Shown here: positions 27,084-37,038 of the stretch, piece by piece | How positions within the stretch are numbered: the stretch's first letter is position 1 | Layout: every line of letters begins with the position of its first letter | From: Candidatus Mycolicibacterium alkanivorans | Lineage (GTDB): Bacteria > Actinomycetota > Actinomycetes > Mycobacteriales > Mycobacteriaceae | Direction of reading: 5' to 3' | Length of the DNA stretch: 64,000 bases | Assembly (NCBI RefSeq): GCF_022760805.1 | Contig: NZ_JAIVFL010000001.1 | Span: forward strand, 2,294,001 to 2,358,000 | The notes under the pieces: generated by a model | Database searches by the model: none | What the model saw: only the letters and a program-made list of their open reading frames with translations | What the model was told of the DNA's origin: nothing | Made by a program: the position numbers and the translations under genes

Positions 27084-27769
27084 CAGACGTACTCCACACC
27101 TATTCCCGCGGGCGGCGTGACCTGCTGCGCGCAGGCGTAGGTGTCCACACCACTGTCGGCCAACCGCACCGCGGACTGGTGCGCATAGTTCACGCAGTAC
27201 AGCGCATCGGAATCGGTTCGGCAGCGAAAGTCGCCGAACGACAGTGATTTGTCGAGCGGCAGCTCGGCCCCCCGCCCGTTCGCAAACCGTCCTGGGTCGC
27301 CGTGCGCCGAGCCGACCAGAACGGTGCCGCCGTCGAAGTCGACCCAGCCGCCCTTCCACTGGCCGTAGACGTCCGGCGGCTGTTTCGGGGGATCGGTCAG
27401 GTTGACCAGGCACGCCAGCCCGGGGGCGCTGTGCTTGGCGTCGGTCATGCAGGTGGTGCCGGCCGGCGTCGTGAACGCGACGTCGTCGCCGAGATCGGCG
27501 GTCACCCCGCCGCGAAGTGCGACGTGGTACCGCGCGGCGTCGACGGGCGGGGCGGCTTCGATCCACTTGATCGCCTGGGCGATGGGCACGCCGGTCGGCG
27601 GAGCGGCCAGCGTCGACGTGGTCGTGGTGGCAGAGGTCGAGCTACCCGAGCGGGACGGGGTGATCGGCGTCAGCGCCGTCGGGTGCGCCTGACCGCCGGT
27701 TGAGTCCGAACACCCGGCGAGGCATCCCGCGACCAGCAGCGACGCAGCGACCAACCCGGCGATCCGCAT
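27080..27769 (-). CDS. Putative lipoprotein, unknown function
   Basis: 229 residues with a signal peptide and lipobox (VAGCLAGC, two possible Cys), then a Ser/Thr/Pro linker rich in TTTTST, and a compact secreted domain with several cysteines (TCMTD, LACLV, FRCRTDSDALYCVNYAH, TYACAQQ, final VC) that could form disulfides. No family recognised. It ends convergently with the CDF gene (4-bp overlap). Confidence 0.7.
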   Translation of the reverse strand: MRIAGLVAASLLVAGCLAGCSDSTGGQAHPTALTPITPSRSGSSTSATTTTSTLAAPPTGVPIAQAIKWIEAAPPVDAARYHVALRGGVTADLGDDVAFTTPAGTTCMTDAKHSAPGLACLVNLTDPPKQPPDVYGQWKGGWVDFDGGTVLVGSAHGDPGRFANGRGAELPLDKSLSFGDFRCRTDSDALYCVNYAHQSAVRLADSGVDTYACAQQVTPPAGIGVEYVC

Positions 27770-27775
27770 CCCGCC

Positions 27776-27781
27776 AGGCTA
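27776..27781 (-). promoter_or_regulatory. -10 box TAGCCT of the lipoprotein gene
   Basis: TAGCCT (27781-27776) is followed by GGCGGG and the ATG at 27769, a spacing of 6 nt, again the leaderless pattern. Confidence 0.5.
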
Positions 27782-27895
27782 GCGGTCCCGGCGCTGGCGG
27801 ACCGGGTGAGGCAGTTCCCGCGCGCCTGAGCCGAGGTGGAGACCACCGACGGCCGCCGCGGTGTCGGCTCGGCGGAGTGGAACCGCAACCTCTGA

Positions 27896-28795
27896 CTACA
27901 GGTGCGCCGAGTCGTCGTCGAGATCGTCGCGGCGCAGGCCCATCGGGGTCGCCGCCGGGATGTCGCCTCCGGCGACCACCAGACGGGTCAGGGGAGTCAG
28001 CGCCGCGAAGAGACGCTCCACGGCGTCGTCGTCGAGCGCGTCCAGGGCCGTCAGCGCCAGGGTGTCGGTGCGATGCTCGACATGATTTTTGAGAGCTCTT
28101 CCCTCGTCGGTGAGTTCGCCTGCAGCGGTGAGCAATCCGCGCGCCTTCAGGCTATCGGTACGAGCGTCCCATTCTTCGTCGGTGTAGTCCCGACTGCGCT
28201 TGATGACCGCCGCCGGGACCGCTCCGGCCGCCACGTGCAGCACGCTGGCCTCCCGGCCCCCGATTCCCTCGGCCGCCAACGCCGCCACGTGGCCGTCGCC
28301 GCGATGTTCGCGCAGCAGGGTCGCGGCCTGCCACAGCGCCGCAAGCGGAGTGCGGGGCCACGGCAGGGCCAGGTTCGCGGCGAACAACGGCCGGCCGTCG
28401 AGGGGAGCGCTGCGCGCGGCGACTCCGGCGAGTTCGGCAGCCTCGGCCACACCCGCCGAGTCGTCGGACAGCCCGCAGCGGCGCAACGCGGCAACGGCAG
28501 TGTCCTCCCGCACCCGCAGCACCTCGGCGGGTGTGGCAACCTCCCACACGGCCGGCACCGTGCGGTGCACGCGCTCGGCGGCGAAGTTGTAGAAGATGGC
28601 GGTCACCACCTCGGCCGGAACCGGACCGAGCGGCGACGACCGCGCGGCGAAGTAGCCCCGCCAGTAACCGGTGAATCCCATCGCCGCCAAGCCTGATCGC
28701 ACCTCGGGGGCGAAGTAGGTGATCGCGTGGACCGGCTCGAAGCGGTCGAAGAAGCGCCGGGCCAGAAGCGGGGCTCTGCTCACGTCCACAGTCAA
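27896..28795 (-). CDS. SCO6745-family protein (winged-helix-like fold), unknown function
   Basis: 299 residues with the recurring opening ARRFFDRFEPVHAITYFAPE, then GFTGYWRGYFAARSSPLGPV and AEVVTAIFYNF, which mark the actinobacterial SCO6745/SalK-like group. The C-terminal part (DARTDSLKARGLLTAAGELTDEGRALKNHVEHRTD) resembles a MarR-type wing. No enzymatic motif is evident. The longest frame starts at TTG 28795; GTG codons at 28789 and 28783 are equally plausible starts. Confidence 0.75.
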   Translation of the reverse strand: MTVDVSRAPLLARRFFDRFEPVHAITYFAPEVRSGLAAMGFTGYWRGYFAARSSPLGPVPAEVVTAIFYNFAAERVHRTVPAVWEVATPAEVLRVREDTAVAALRRCGLSDDSAGVAEAAELAGVAARSAPLDGRPLFAANLALPWPRTPLAALWQAATLLREHRGDGHVAALAAEGIGGREASVLHVAAGAVPAAVIKRSRDYTDEEWDARTDSLKARGLLTAAGELTDEGRALKNHVEHRTDTLALTALDALDDDAVERLFAALTPLTRLVVAGGDIPAATPMGLRRDDLDDDSAHL

Positions 28796-28886
28796 TCACG
28801 CTCAGCTGACTGCTCGCGGACGCGCGCTTGGTATCTTGTTCGCGGACCGCGCGTGGGCGCTGCCTGAGCAAGCTTGGGAGGTTGGG

Positions 28887-29627
28887 ATGCGACGGACAGG
28901 CGCTGCCCTTGCGGCGGTGGCTGTCACCTCGGCGACGCTGACGGGCTGTTCGTTCAGCGTCGGCAGCGGGGGAGCGCCGGTGGTGGCGAAAGCCGACCTG
29001 CAGAAGGACATCTCCGACCGGCTGGACAAAGCCGGGCAGAAGCCGAAGTCGGTCACCTGCAAGGACGATCTCAAGGGCGAGGTCGGTAAGTCGGTCACCT
29101 GCGAGGTGGCGCTCACCGACACCAACGTCTTCGAGCCGGTCGTCACGGTCACCAAGGTTGACGGTTCGACCGTCAGCTACGACATGACCCCCGCGGTGTC
29201 CAAGGAGCAACTGGAGAAGGCGGTGGGGCGCCTGCTCTCGGAGTCGGCGGGCACGCCTGTCGATTCGATCACCTGCGAGTCCCGACTGGAGGGCAAGAAG
29301 GGTTCGGAGGCGCAGTGCGAGGTGAGCCAGGGCGGCATCACACTCAAGCGCACCGTAGACGTCACCAACGTTGACGGTCTGCTGATGAACTTCACAGTCA
29401 TTCCGGTTCTGGTCAAGGCGCAGGTCGAAAGCTCACTGCTCGACCAGCTCGAGACTCAGTTGGGGCAGCGCCCCGACTCCGCGGACTGCACCAGCGATCT
29501 CGAGGGCAAGCCGGGCACCACCATCGACTGCACGGTGGTCGCCGGAGAGGAGACGCAGGCGTTCACCTTGACGGTGACCAACGCGGACGGTGACCGGATC
29601 AACTTCGACTACGCGCCCAAGGCCTGA
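28887..29627 (+). CDS. Lipoprotein with three tandem DUF4333 domains
   Basis: 246 residues from ATG 28887 behind GGGAGG. Lipobox TLTGC follows the signal peptide. Three units of about 70 residues follow, each with LxKxxxxxL, a Cys pair around a Gly/Lys turn, and TVTxVDG...Y/F at the end: (SVTCKDDLKGEVGKSVTCEV), (SITCESRLEGKKGSEAQCEV), (SADCTSDLEGKPGTTIDCTV). Single DUF4333 domains are common in mycobacterial membrane and secreted proteins; function unknown. Its 3' end overlaps a short antisense ORF. Confidence 0.85.
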   Translation: MRRTGAALAAVAVTSATLTGCSFSVGSGGAPVVAKADLQKDISDRLDKAGQKPKSVTCKDDLKGEVGKSVTCEVALTDTNVFEPVVTVTKVDGSTVSYDMTPAVSKEQLEKAVGRLLSESAGTPVDSITCESRLEGKKGSEAQCEVSQGGITLKRTVDVTNVDGLLMNFTVIPVLVKAQVESSLLDQLETQLGQRPDSADCTSDLEGKPGTTIDCTVVAGEETQAFTLTVTNADGDRINFDYAPKA

Positions 29628-29683
29628 CGGGGGAAACCCTGCGGTTGGCCGTACGCGTTGGGGTCGTTGTCATCCGTGGTCAT
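29609..29683 (-). pseudogene. Truncated gene start (24 codons) with a strong ribosome-binding site
   Basis: Minus strand: GGAGGAG, 7 nt, then ATG at 29683 encoding MTTDDNDPNAYGQPQGFP and six more codons before TAG. Polar Gly/Pro/Gln starts of this kind commonly precede membrane proteins in mycobacteria. The rest of the gene is absent because the DUF4333 gene occupies the site. It is either a relic of a gene cut by deletion or a very short peptide. Confidence 0.4.
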
Positions 29684-29804
29684 CAGATCGCTCCTCCAGC
29701 CGCTGTCGTCGCGCTCAATCTACCCCGAGCGCCCGACGCAGTAGCGGCTTCGCCGCGGTGCGATCAGAACACCACCTGGTGACGATGCCCGGGAGCCGGC
29801 CGGT

Positions 29805-30410
29805 TCAAACCGCGTCTCGCCTGCTCGCCACGGGCGCCTCGGTGAGCAGCAGCCGCGCGGACCGCTCGAGCCGGGGGGCGATTTCGGTGTAGGAGGCGTA
29901 GCCCATCCCGGCCCGCACCAGGGCTCCGGCGTAGAGCTGCTCGAGCGACTCGACGATCTCTGAATCTGCTTGGGTACCAAGGGCTAACGACAACCGCTCG
30001 TGGATCTCCCGACCGATGCGCAAGCGTAGGTGCTCGACGTCGGGATCCTTGCCGAGCAGCGCGGTGGTGACCGCCCCGGCCAGCTGCGGCTCGTCGGCGA
30101 CGAGAAGCGCGATGTGGCGCAGCACGGCGACCACCCGCTCCACCGGATCCGGTGAGTCGGACGGCGGGGCAGGAGTCGAGGCCAGCCGGCGCCAGAACAC
30201 CTCGGCGACCAGATGCTCCTTGGACGAGAAGTACGTATAGGCAGTCGCCGCACCGACACCGGCCTCGGCGGCCACCATCCGGACCGTCAGGCCGGCGAAA
30301 CCCTCCCGGCTGAGCACGTCCACCGCGGCGCGGCCCAGCCGCTCCACGGTGGCTGCCTGTCTGGCTGTCAACCGGCGGCGTGTGGATTCCCGAGCTACCG
30401 GTTCAGACAC
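29805..30410 (-). CDS. TetR family transcriptional regulator
   Basis: 201 residues from GTG 30410 (MSEPVARESTRRRLTARQ). N-terminal helix-turn-helix: RAAVDVLSREGFAGLTVRMVA followed by GVGAATAYTYFSSKEHLVAEVFW, the TetR recognition-helix pattern. The ligand-binding half is helical. The start codon sits in an operator-like palindrome (GACA-N2-TGTC) whose 13-bp core recurs at 34428-34440 before the 84-residue gene. This suggests that the regulator controls itself and the cluster to its right. The frame is open upstream, but that segment is a shadow. Confidence 0.88.
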   Translation of the reverse strand: MSEPVARESTRRRLTARQAATVERLGRAAVDVLSREGFAGLTVRMVAAEAGVGAATAYTYFSSKEHLVAEVFWRRLASTPAPPSDSPDPVERVVAVLRHIALLVADEPQLAGAVTTALLGKDPDVEHLRLRIGREIHERLSLALGTQADSEIVESLEQLYAGALVRAGMGYASYTEIAPRLERSARLLLTEAPVASRRDAV

Positions 30411-30416
30411 ATGTCC
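30404..30416. promoter_or_regulatory. Operator-like site 1 at the tetR start
   Basis: CAGACACATGTCC on + (GGACATGTGTCTG on -) holds the inverted repeat GACA-CA-TGTC. The same 13-mer occurs at 34428-34440. It includes the tetR GTG, so binding would give autorepression. Confidence 0.6.
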
Positions 30417-30480
30417 GGACGCTACTACAACGCACGTTGGGCGACAAGATGACCGCTGGCCATCGCACACGCCGACAGGA

Positions 30481-32330
<1,850 letters not shown>

Positions 32331-32347
<17 letters not shown>

Positions 32348-33062
32348 CGGTGACCGGCTTCTCGAAGTAGAGCGCGACGCTCTTGCCCACCAGAGGGTTG
32401 AGCGCAGCTTCGGCGACCCGGGTGAGCTTCGGCTGTGACATCAAGTCCCACACCAGCAGCTTATGATACGCCTTGACCGCGGGATGCTCCGGCTTGTCAA
32501 CGCCGACAGCGCATTTCAGCCACCAGAATGGTGTATGAAGACCGTGGGCATGCTCGGAGTGGGTGAACCTCAGGCCACCGAGGGTGAGTTTGGACCGCAG
32601 CTGGTCGGCCCTGTAGATGCGAATGTGGCCGCCCTCGTTGGCGTGGTAGGCGTCGGAGAGCAGCCAACAGATCTTCTCCGGAAGCCAGCGTGGCACCGTG
32701 ACGGCAAGCGTTCCACCGGGTTTGAGCACTCGGATCAGCTCGGTGATCGCACCGTCGTCATCGGGGATGTGCTCGAGGATCTCCGAGGCGATCACCGTGT
32801 CGAAGCTGCCATCCGGGTACGGCAGGGCAAGCGCGTCACCGACCACCACCTGCGCCTTGGCCGACTCCGGCGCTTCACCGGCCTGACCCATCGCCTGCAG
32901 GATCGTGTCGACGTCGGCCAGTTCGGCGGCGTTCTGGTCGAAGGCGATCACGTTGGCGCCGCGGCGATATGCCTCGAAACTGTGCCGGCCCGCACCGCAG
33001 CCGACGTCGATCACCTTGCTGCCCGGTCCGACGCGCAACCGGTCGTAGTCCACGGTCAGCAT
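32331..33062 (-). CDS. Class I SAM-dependent methyltransferase
   Basis: 243 residues. Methyltransf_11-type: SAM motif I VIDVGCGAGRHSFEAYRRG (about 17-35), motif II IAFDQNAAEL, VVVGDALALPYPDGSFDTVIASEILEHI and LKPGGTLAVTVP. It has a C-terminal extension of about 70 residues containing an aromatic patch (HTPFWWLKCAVG). It overlaps the glycosyltransferase stop by 7 bp and the toroid start by 17 bp, so the three are co-translated. The methyl acceptor is unknown; a glycosylated small molecule or lipid is the simplest guess. Confidence 0.85.
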
Positions 33063-34327
33063 GGTTCGTCGACCGCCTCGATGGTGTTGCGGACCCGACC
33101 GGTGCGGGCGATCGCCTGCTCGTAGACCCGCACCGTCTGCGCAGCCACCGACTCCCAGCTGAAGACGTCGAGCGCGCGCCGTCGACCCGCGGTGCCCAGC
33201 CAGTGCCTGCGCTCGGGGGACGACAGCTGCCGGTCGAGCGCGGCGGTCAGCTCGCCGACGTCGCCGGGGGTCACCAGATCAGCGCATTCCCCGTCGGGGC
33301 CCAGCACCTCGGGCAGCGCACCGGCGCGGCTGGCCACGATCGGCGTCCCGCTGGCCATGGCCTCCACGGCAGGCAGCGAGAAGCCCTCGTACAGCGAGGG
33401 GATGCAGGCGACCTCGGCGGAGGCGAACAGTGTTGCCAGCTCGGCGTCCGACAGACCGCTGGAGGTGTGCACGATGTCGGAGATGCCGAGTTCGGCGATC
33501 AGTTTCTCGGTCGGTCCGTTGGGTTCGAGCTTGGCGACGAGCTGCAGTTCCACCTCGTGCTCGGCACGCAGTTTCGCAACCGCGTGAAGTAGGTGGCCGA
33601 TGCCCTTGAGTGGACGGTCGGCGCTCGATATCGCGATGATCCGGGCCGGAACCCGTGGCTGTTCGAGCGGTTTGAACAGCTCGGTGTCCACACCGAGCGG
33701 CACGACGTGTAACTGGTCGGGGCTGACGCCGAAGTCGTCGGCGATGTCGGTGGCCGACGACGACGACACCGTCAGCAGGTCGGGAATGCTGCGGGCGACC
33801 TTCTTCTGCATCTGCGCGAAGCCATACCACCTGTGCACCAACGGCTTTCGCCACCATTTGGCGGCGGCCAGATCGAGCACCCGGTCCCGGGTGATGGGGT
33901 GGTGCACGGTGGCCACTACGGGCAGGCCGTCGGCGGCGATCCGCAGCAGCCCGGTACCGAGGCACTGGTTGTCGTGGACCACGTCGAACTCGTCGCGGCG
34001 GGCGGCGAGCAGTCGTGCGGCGCGCAGGCTGAAGGTGCGCGGCTCGGGGAAGCCCGAGGTCCACATGGTGGCAAGTTCGAGCATGTCGATACGGTCGCGG
34101 ATCTCACTGGGGCGGGGCACGCGGAACGGATCGGGCTCGCGGTAGAGGTCCAGGCTGGGAACCTCGGTCAACCGGACCCGGGGATCGAGCACCTCGGGGT
34201 AGGGCTGACCGGAGAAGACCTCGACGTCGTGACCCAGTTCGACCAGCCCACGGCTGAGGTGGCGGACGTAAACCCCCTGCCCGCCGCAGTGGGTCTTGCT
34301 GCGATACGACAGCAACGCAATTCGCAT
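33056..34327 (-). CDS. Glycosyltransferase family 4
   Basis: 423 residues from ATG 34327, chosen over GTG 34333 because AGGAG stands 8 nt before the ATG. GT-B fold: N-terminal acceptor domain opening MRIALLSYRSKTHCGGQGVY (GGxG acceptor/donor loop), mid linker VVPLGVDTELFKP, and the donor-binding signature EGFSLPAVEAMASGTPIVAS near 320 with its Glu-x7-Glu. It probably transfers a sugar from a nucleotide donor. It leads the minus-strand operon with the methyltransferase and the toroid protein. The divergent promoter region on its left end side (34328-34461) holds the operator-like repeat. Confidence 0.88.
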   Translation of the reverse strand: MRIALLSYRSKTHCGGQGVYVRHLSRGLVELGHDVEVFSGQPYPEVLDPRVRLTEVPSLDLYREPDPFRVPRPSEIRDRIDMLELATMWTSGFPEPRTFSLRAARLLAARRDEFDVVHDNQCLGTGLLRIAADGLPVVATVHHPITRDRVLDLAAAKWWRKPLVHRWYGFAQMQKKVARSIPDLLTVSSSSATDIADDFGVSPDQLHVVPLGVDTELFKPLEQPRVPARIIAISSADRPLKGIGHLLHAVAKLRAEHEVELQLVAKLEPNGPTEKLIAELGISDIVHTSSGLSDAELATLFASAEVACIPSLYEGFSLPAVEAMASGTPIVASRAGALPEVLGPDGECADLVTPGDVGELTAALDRQLSSPERRHWLGTAGRRRALDVFSWESVAAQTVRVYEQAIARTGRVRNTIEAVDEPC

Positions 34328-34423
34328 GCTCACGCTCCTGCCATGGCCACGACGGATGAGGGCGGGTTACCCGCCGGGCTCCCGCAAGTCATCGTGGAAG
34401 CAACCGGACACCGGCAGCGAGCT

Positions 34424-34449
34424 GTCTGGACATGTGTCTGGACTATAAT
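34424..34449 (+). promoter_or_regulatory. Operator-like site 2 and -10 box TATAAT
   Basis: GGACATGTGTCTG (34428-34440) is identical to site 1 at the tetR start. GTCTGGAC is also directly repeated at 34424-34431 and 34436-34443. TATAAT (34444-34449) follows immediately and would start transcription near 34456, just before ATG 34462. A repressor on this site would cover the -35/-10 spacer, and it also lies 100 bp upstream of the divergent glycosyltransferase gene. Confidence 0.65.
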
Positions 34450-34461
34450 TCGATTAGCTAC

Positions 34462-34716
34462 ATGTTGCAACGTAGGCCCTCACCGCACGGTTTGCTCAGC
34501 GACTGGTTCAGTGAGATGCACTACCACTTCGACCACATTCTCGGCTCGGCGGGGTTTCCCGACGCCGTCAGCCCGGCCGCCGCCGCAGTGCGCGCACCCG
34601 ACCACCAGGGCGGCCCGGATGCCGTGTACGTGCCGGGCCACAGCGCCGTGGTCGACGCCACGGTCAGGCCCACCACGCACGACACCGGGCTGCCGCCGGC
34701 TGAGGAGAAGAAGTAG
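34462..34716 (+). CDS. Small protein of unknown function (84 aa) in the TetR-linked cluster
   Basis: ATG 34462 encodes MLQRRPSPHGLLSDWFSEMH followed by a His-rich stretch (YHFDHILG) and a Pro/Ala/Asp-rich, probably flexible C-terminus ending PPAEEKK. An upstream in-frame ATG (34432) lies before the -10 box and cannot be on the transcript. No family is recognised. Its perfect TATAAT box and the operator shared with tetR suggest strong, regulated expression. It could be a metal-binding accessory, a substrate peptide or a carrier for the cluster enzymes; none is shown. Confidence 0.55.
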   Translation: MLQRRPSPHGLLSDWFSEMHYHFDHILGSAGFPDAVSPAAAAVRAPDHQGGPDAVYVPGHSAVVDATVRPTTHDTGLPPAEEKK

Positions 34717-34803
34717 CCCTGGGTGCGGTACCTTTTGCCCGGGAATCCTCTTCTGGCGATTCGGCGGTATCACTGTACTGCTGTGCCGCCCGGCGTTCGC
34801 CGA

Positions 34804-34809
34804 TACGGT
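34804..34809 (+). promoter_or_regulatory. -10 box TACGGT of pncA
   Basis: TACGGT is followed by 6 nt and the GTG at 34816 (leaderless pattern). Confidence 0.5.
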
Positions 34810-34815
34810 GGCAGG

Positions 34816-35373
34816 GTGCGGGCGCTGATCATCGTCGACGTGCAGAACGACTTCTGCGAGGGTGGGTCGCTCGCGGTGGACGGCGCCACGGGGGTGGTGC
34901 GGGCGATCAACGCCCTGCTGTCGGGCCACCACGGGTACGACCATGTGGTGGCGTGCAAGGACCTGCATGTCGATCCCGGTGCGCACTTCGCCGACAAGCC
35001 GGACTTCGTCGACTCTTGGCCGCGGCACTGTGTGGCCGGAACAACCGGCGCCGAGTTCCACCCCGAATTGGACACCGCACCCATCGAGGCGGTGTTCCTC
35101 AAGGGCGCGTACACCGCTGCCTACAGCGGGTTCGACGGTGTCGCCGACGGCATCTCGCTGGCCGACTGGCTGCGCGACCACGGAGTCGACGAGGTGGACG
35201 TCGCCGGCATTGCGACGGACTACTGCGTGCGCGAGACGGCCTCCGATGCCGTGCGGGCGGGTTTCAGGACGAGGGTCCTGGTGGACCTGACGGCCGGGGT
35301 CGCCCCAGACTCGACCGCGCGCGCCCTGACCGAACTGCGCGATCGTGGAGTGGAATTGGTTCGCACGGCCTGA
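34816..35373 (+). CDS. pncA: Nicotinamidase/pyrazinamidase
   Basis: 185 residues from GTG 34816 (M. tuberculosis PncA has 186). It deamidates nicotinamide to nicotinic acid in NAD salvage and, in susceptible species, activates pyrazinamide. The catalytic triad is visible: Asp8 in IIVDVQNDF, Lys96 in FLKGAYTAAYSGF and Cys137 in ATDYCVRET. The metal site is the Asp49/His51/His57 set in KDLHVDPGAHF. Longer upstream frames are excluded by the -10 box 6 nt before the GTG. Confidence 0.95.
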   Translation: MRALIIVDVQNDFCEGGSLAVDGATGVVRAINALLSGHHGYDHVVACKDLHVDPGAHFADKPDFVDSWPRHCVAGTTGAEFHPELDTAPIEAVFLKGAYTAAYSGFDGVADGISLADWLRDHGVDEVDVAGIATDYCVRETASDAVRAGFRTRVLVDLTAGVAPDSTARALTELRDRGVELVRTA

Positions 35374-35448
35374 TGTCCACCGCGCCGTGCACCGCATTGT
35401 CGACCATGGCATTTAGCGTCCCGGGATTCGGGTCACGCAAACCGGTCG

Positions 35449-36105
35449 TCACTTGGCGTGGCGCAGCGTCTCCCAATCGTGCTCGGCCTCGAGTTGCGCG
35501 ATGAGGTTGCGGGTGCGTTCCTTCAACAGCAAGGTCAGTCCGATGCCAGCGATGATCGCGATCACCAGGGCAACCCAGGAGAACCGGGACAGCCACTTCT
35601 CGGCCGCCAAGCCTAGGTAGTACACCACCGCCGTGGTACCGCCGGCCCAGCACACCGCGCCCGCGGCGTTGGCGGCCAAGAAGTAGGGGTAGCGCATGCG
35701 CAGCGCGCCGGCCAGCGGGCCGGCCAGGATTCGCAGCAGCGCGATGAAGCGGCCGAAGAACACCGCCCACACCCCCCATCGGGAGAACAGCTGCTCGGCC
35801 AGAGCGACGTGGCCCGGGCCGAAGTGTTTGGGGAAGCGCTTGCCGAGCCTCTCGAACAACGGCATTCCGAACCGCCGCCCGATCGTGTAGCCGATCGTGT
35901 CACCGATGATTGCGCCGATGGTGGCGGCCGCGCCTACCCAGACCGGGGAGATGTCGAGGGTGTGTCGCGATGCCAGCAGCGCCGCGCTCACCAGCGCGAT
36001 CTCCCCGGGCAGCGGGATACCGAGGCTCTCGATACCGATGATCAGGCCCACCGCCAGGTACACCGCCAGCGGTGGGATGGACTCCAGGATCGACTCGATG
36101 TTCAC
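35449..36105 (-). CDS. DedA family membrane protein
   Basis: 218 residues from GTG 36105 (MNIESILESIPPLAVYLAVG). SNARE-associated/DedA fold: GIPLPGEIALVSAALLA re-entrant loop, GAIIGDTIGYTIGRRFG, FFGRFIALLRILAGPLAG and GAVCWAGGTTAVVYYLG; about five hydrophobic segments. Members are linked to undecaprenyl-phosphate or phospholipid flipping and to proton-motive-force homeostasis. It lies just after the ruined potBC locus, same strand. Confidence 0.85.
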   Translation of the reverse strand: MNIESILESIPPLAVYLAVGLIIGIESLGIPLPGEIALVSAALLASRHTLDISPVWVGAAATIGAIIGDTIGYTIGRRFGMPLFERLGKRFPKHFGPGHVALAEQLFSRWGVWAVFFGRFIALLRILAGPLAGALRMRYPYFLAANAAGAVCWAGGTTAVVYYLGLAAEKWLSRFSWVALVIAIIAGIGLTLLLKERTRNLIAQLEAEHDWETLRHAK

Positions 36106-36169
36106 CCGGCAAGAATGCCGTATCGTCGGCGGTTGCCGGCGTGAACCGCCGTCTTCTCCGCGAGCAAGC

Positions 36170-37034
36170 TCAGATGTCCCGCTTGCGTCGGTACAGGGTT
36201 CCCACACCGAGCAGCAGCAGGCTGATCGCCAGGATCGCGGTGGCCAGCACGTTGATCTGAGGCGGCACAGCGGCTTTCACCGCCGCGTTCACGTAAAGCG
36301 GATAGGTGACCGTGGAGCCGCTGACGAAATAGGTGATGATGAAGTCGTCCAGCGACAAGGCGAACGACAGCATCGCCGCCGCCACGATGCCCGGGACGAT
36401 CAGCGGCAGCGTCACCTTGAAGAACGTCCGAGTCGGTCCGGCGCCCAGGTCCAGCGAGGCATCCTCGAGCGTCCAGTCGAAGCCACGGACCCGCGCACGC
36501 ACGGTCATGGCGACGAAGCTGATCTCGAAGGCCACATGCGCGATCAGGATCGTGGACGTACAGCGGCAGGACCATGAAGATGATCCAGTCGTAGGTCAAC
36601 CCGCCGATCACCACCCAGCCGTCGTCAGCCAGGATGGTCTTCCACGCCAGCGTGCGAATCAGTGGAACGTGACGAAGAACGGCAGGATCACCAGACCCAG
36701 CAGCAGGTTCTTGTACCGGCCGGCCTTGAACGCAATCACGTAGGCCAGCGGGAAGGCCAGCAGTATGCACAGCACCGTGGCGGAGAAGGCGTAGCCGAAC
36801 GAGCGCAGGATCTGGTCCCTGTACATGCTCAGGGCGTTGGTGTAGTTGCTGAAGTTCCAGCCGAAGGTGAGCTTTCGGCAGGTACACCGACCCGCCCATA
36901 CTCGACAGCGAGGTCCGGAACAGGGAGACGAATGGCACCACGTAGAAGACCCCGAGGTACGCGAGCGCCGGCAGGATCATCAGGTACGGAGCCAACTTGC
37001 TCCGCTGCCGGCTGCTACCGGCTACACCGGCCAT
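36170..37034 (-). pseudogene. Fused and frameshifted potB/potC polyamine permease remnant
   Basis: The minus strand starts as a PotB-like permease (MAGVAGSSRQRSKLAPYLMI, LPALAYLGVFYVVPFVSLFR) and shifts frame near 36870. There a second frame gives FGWNFSNYTNALSMY and LCILLAFPLAYVIAFKAG; it then shifts again near 36660 (LIRTLAWKTILADDGWV, then IGGLTYDWIIFMVLPLYV). A further shift near 36545 leads into the C-terminal half of a PotC-like permease (STILIAHVAFEISFVAMT, SFALSLDDFIITYFVSGST) ending at 36170. The end of PotB and the first half of PotC are missing. At least three frame changes and one deletion make both genes dead. No ATPase gene (potA) remains before dedA. Confidence 0.9.
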
Positions 37035-37038
37035 CGGG

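Noticed and set aside
34432..34461. Upstream ATG for the 84-aa gene
   Set aside because: It lies within the operator and before the TATAAT box, so it would not be transcribed.
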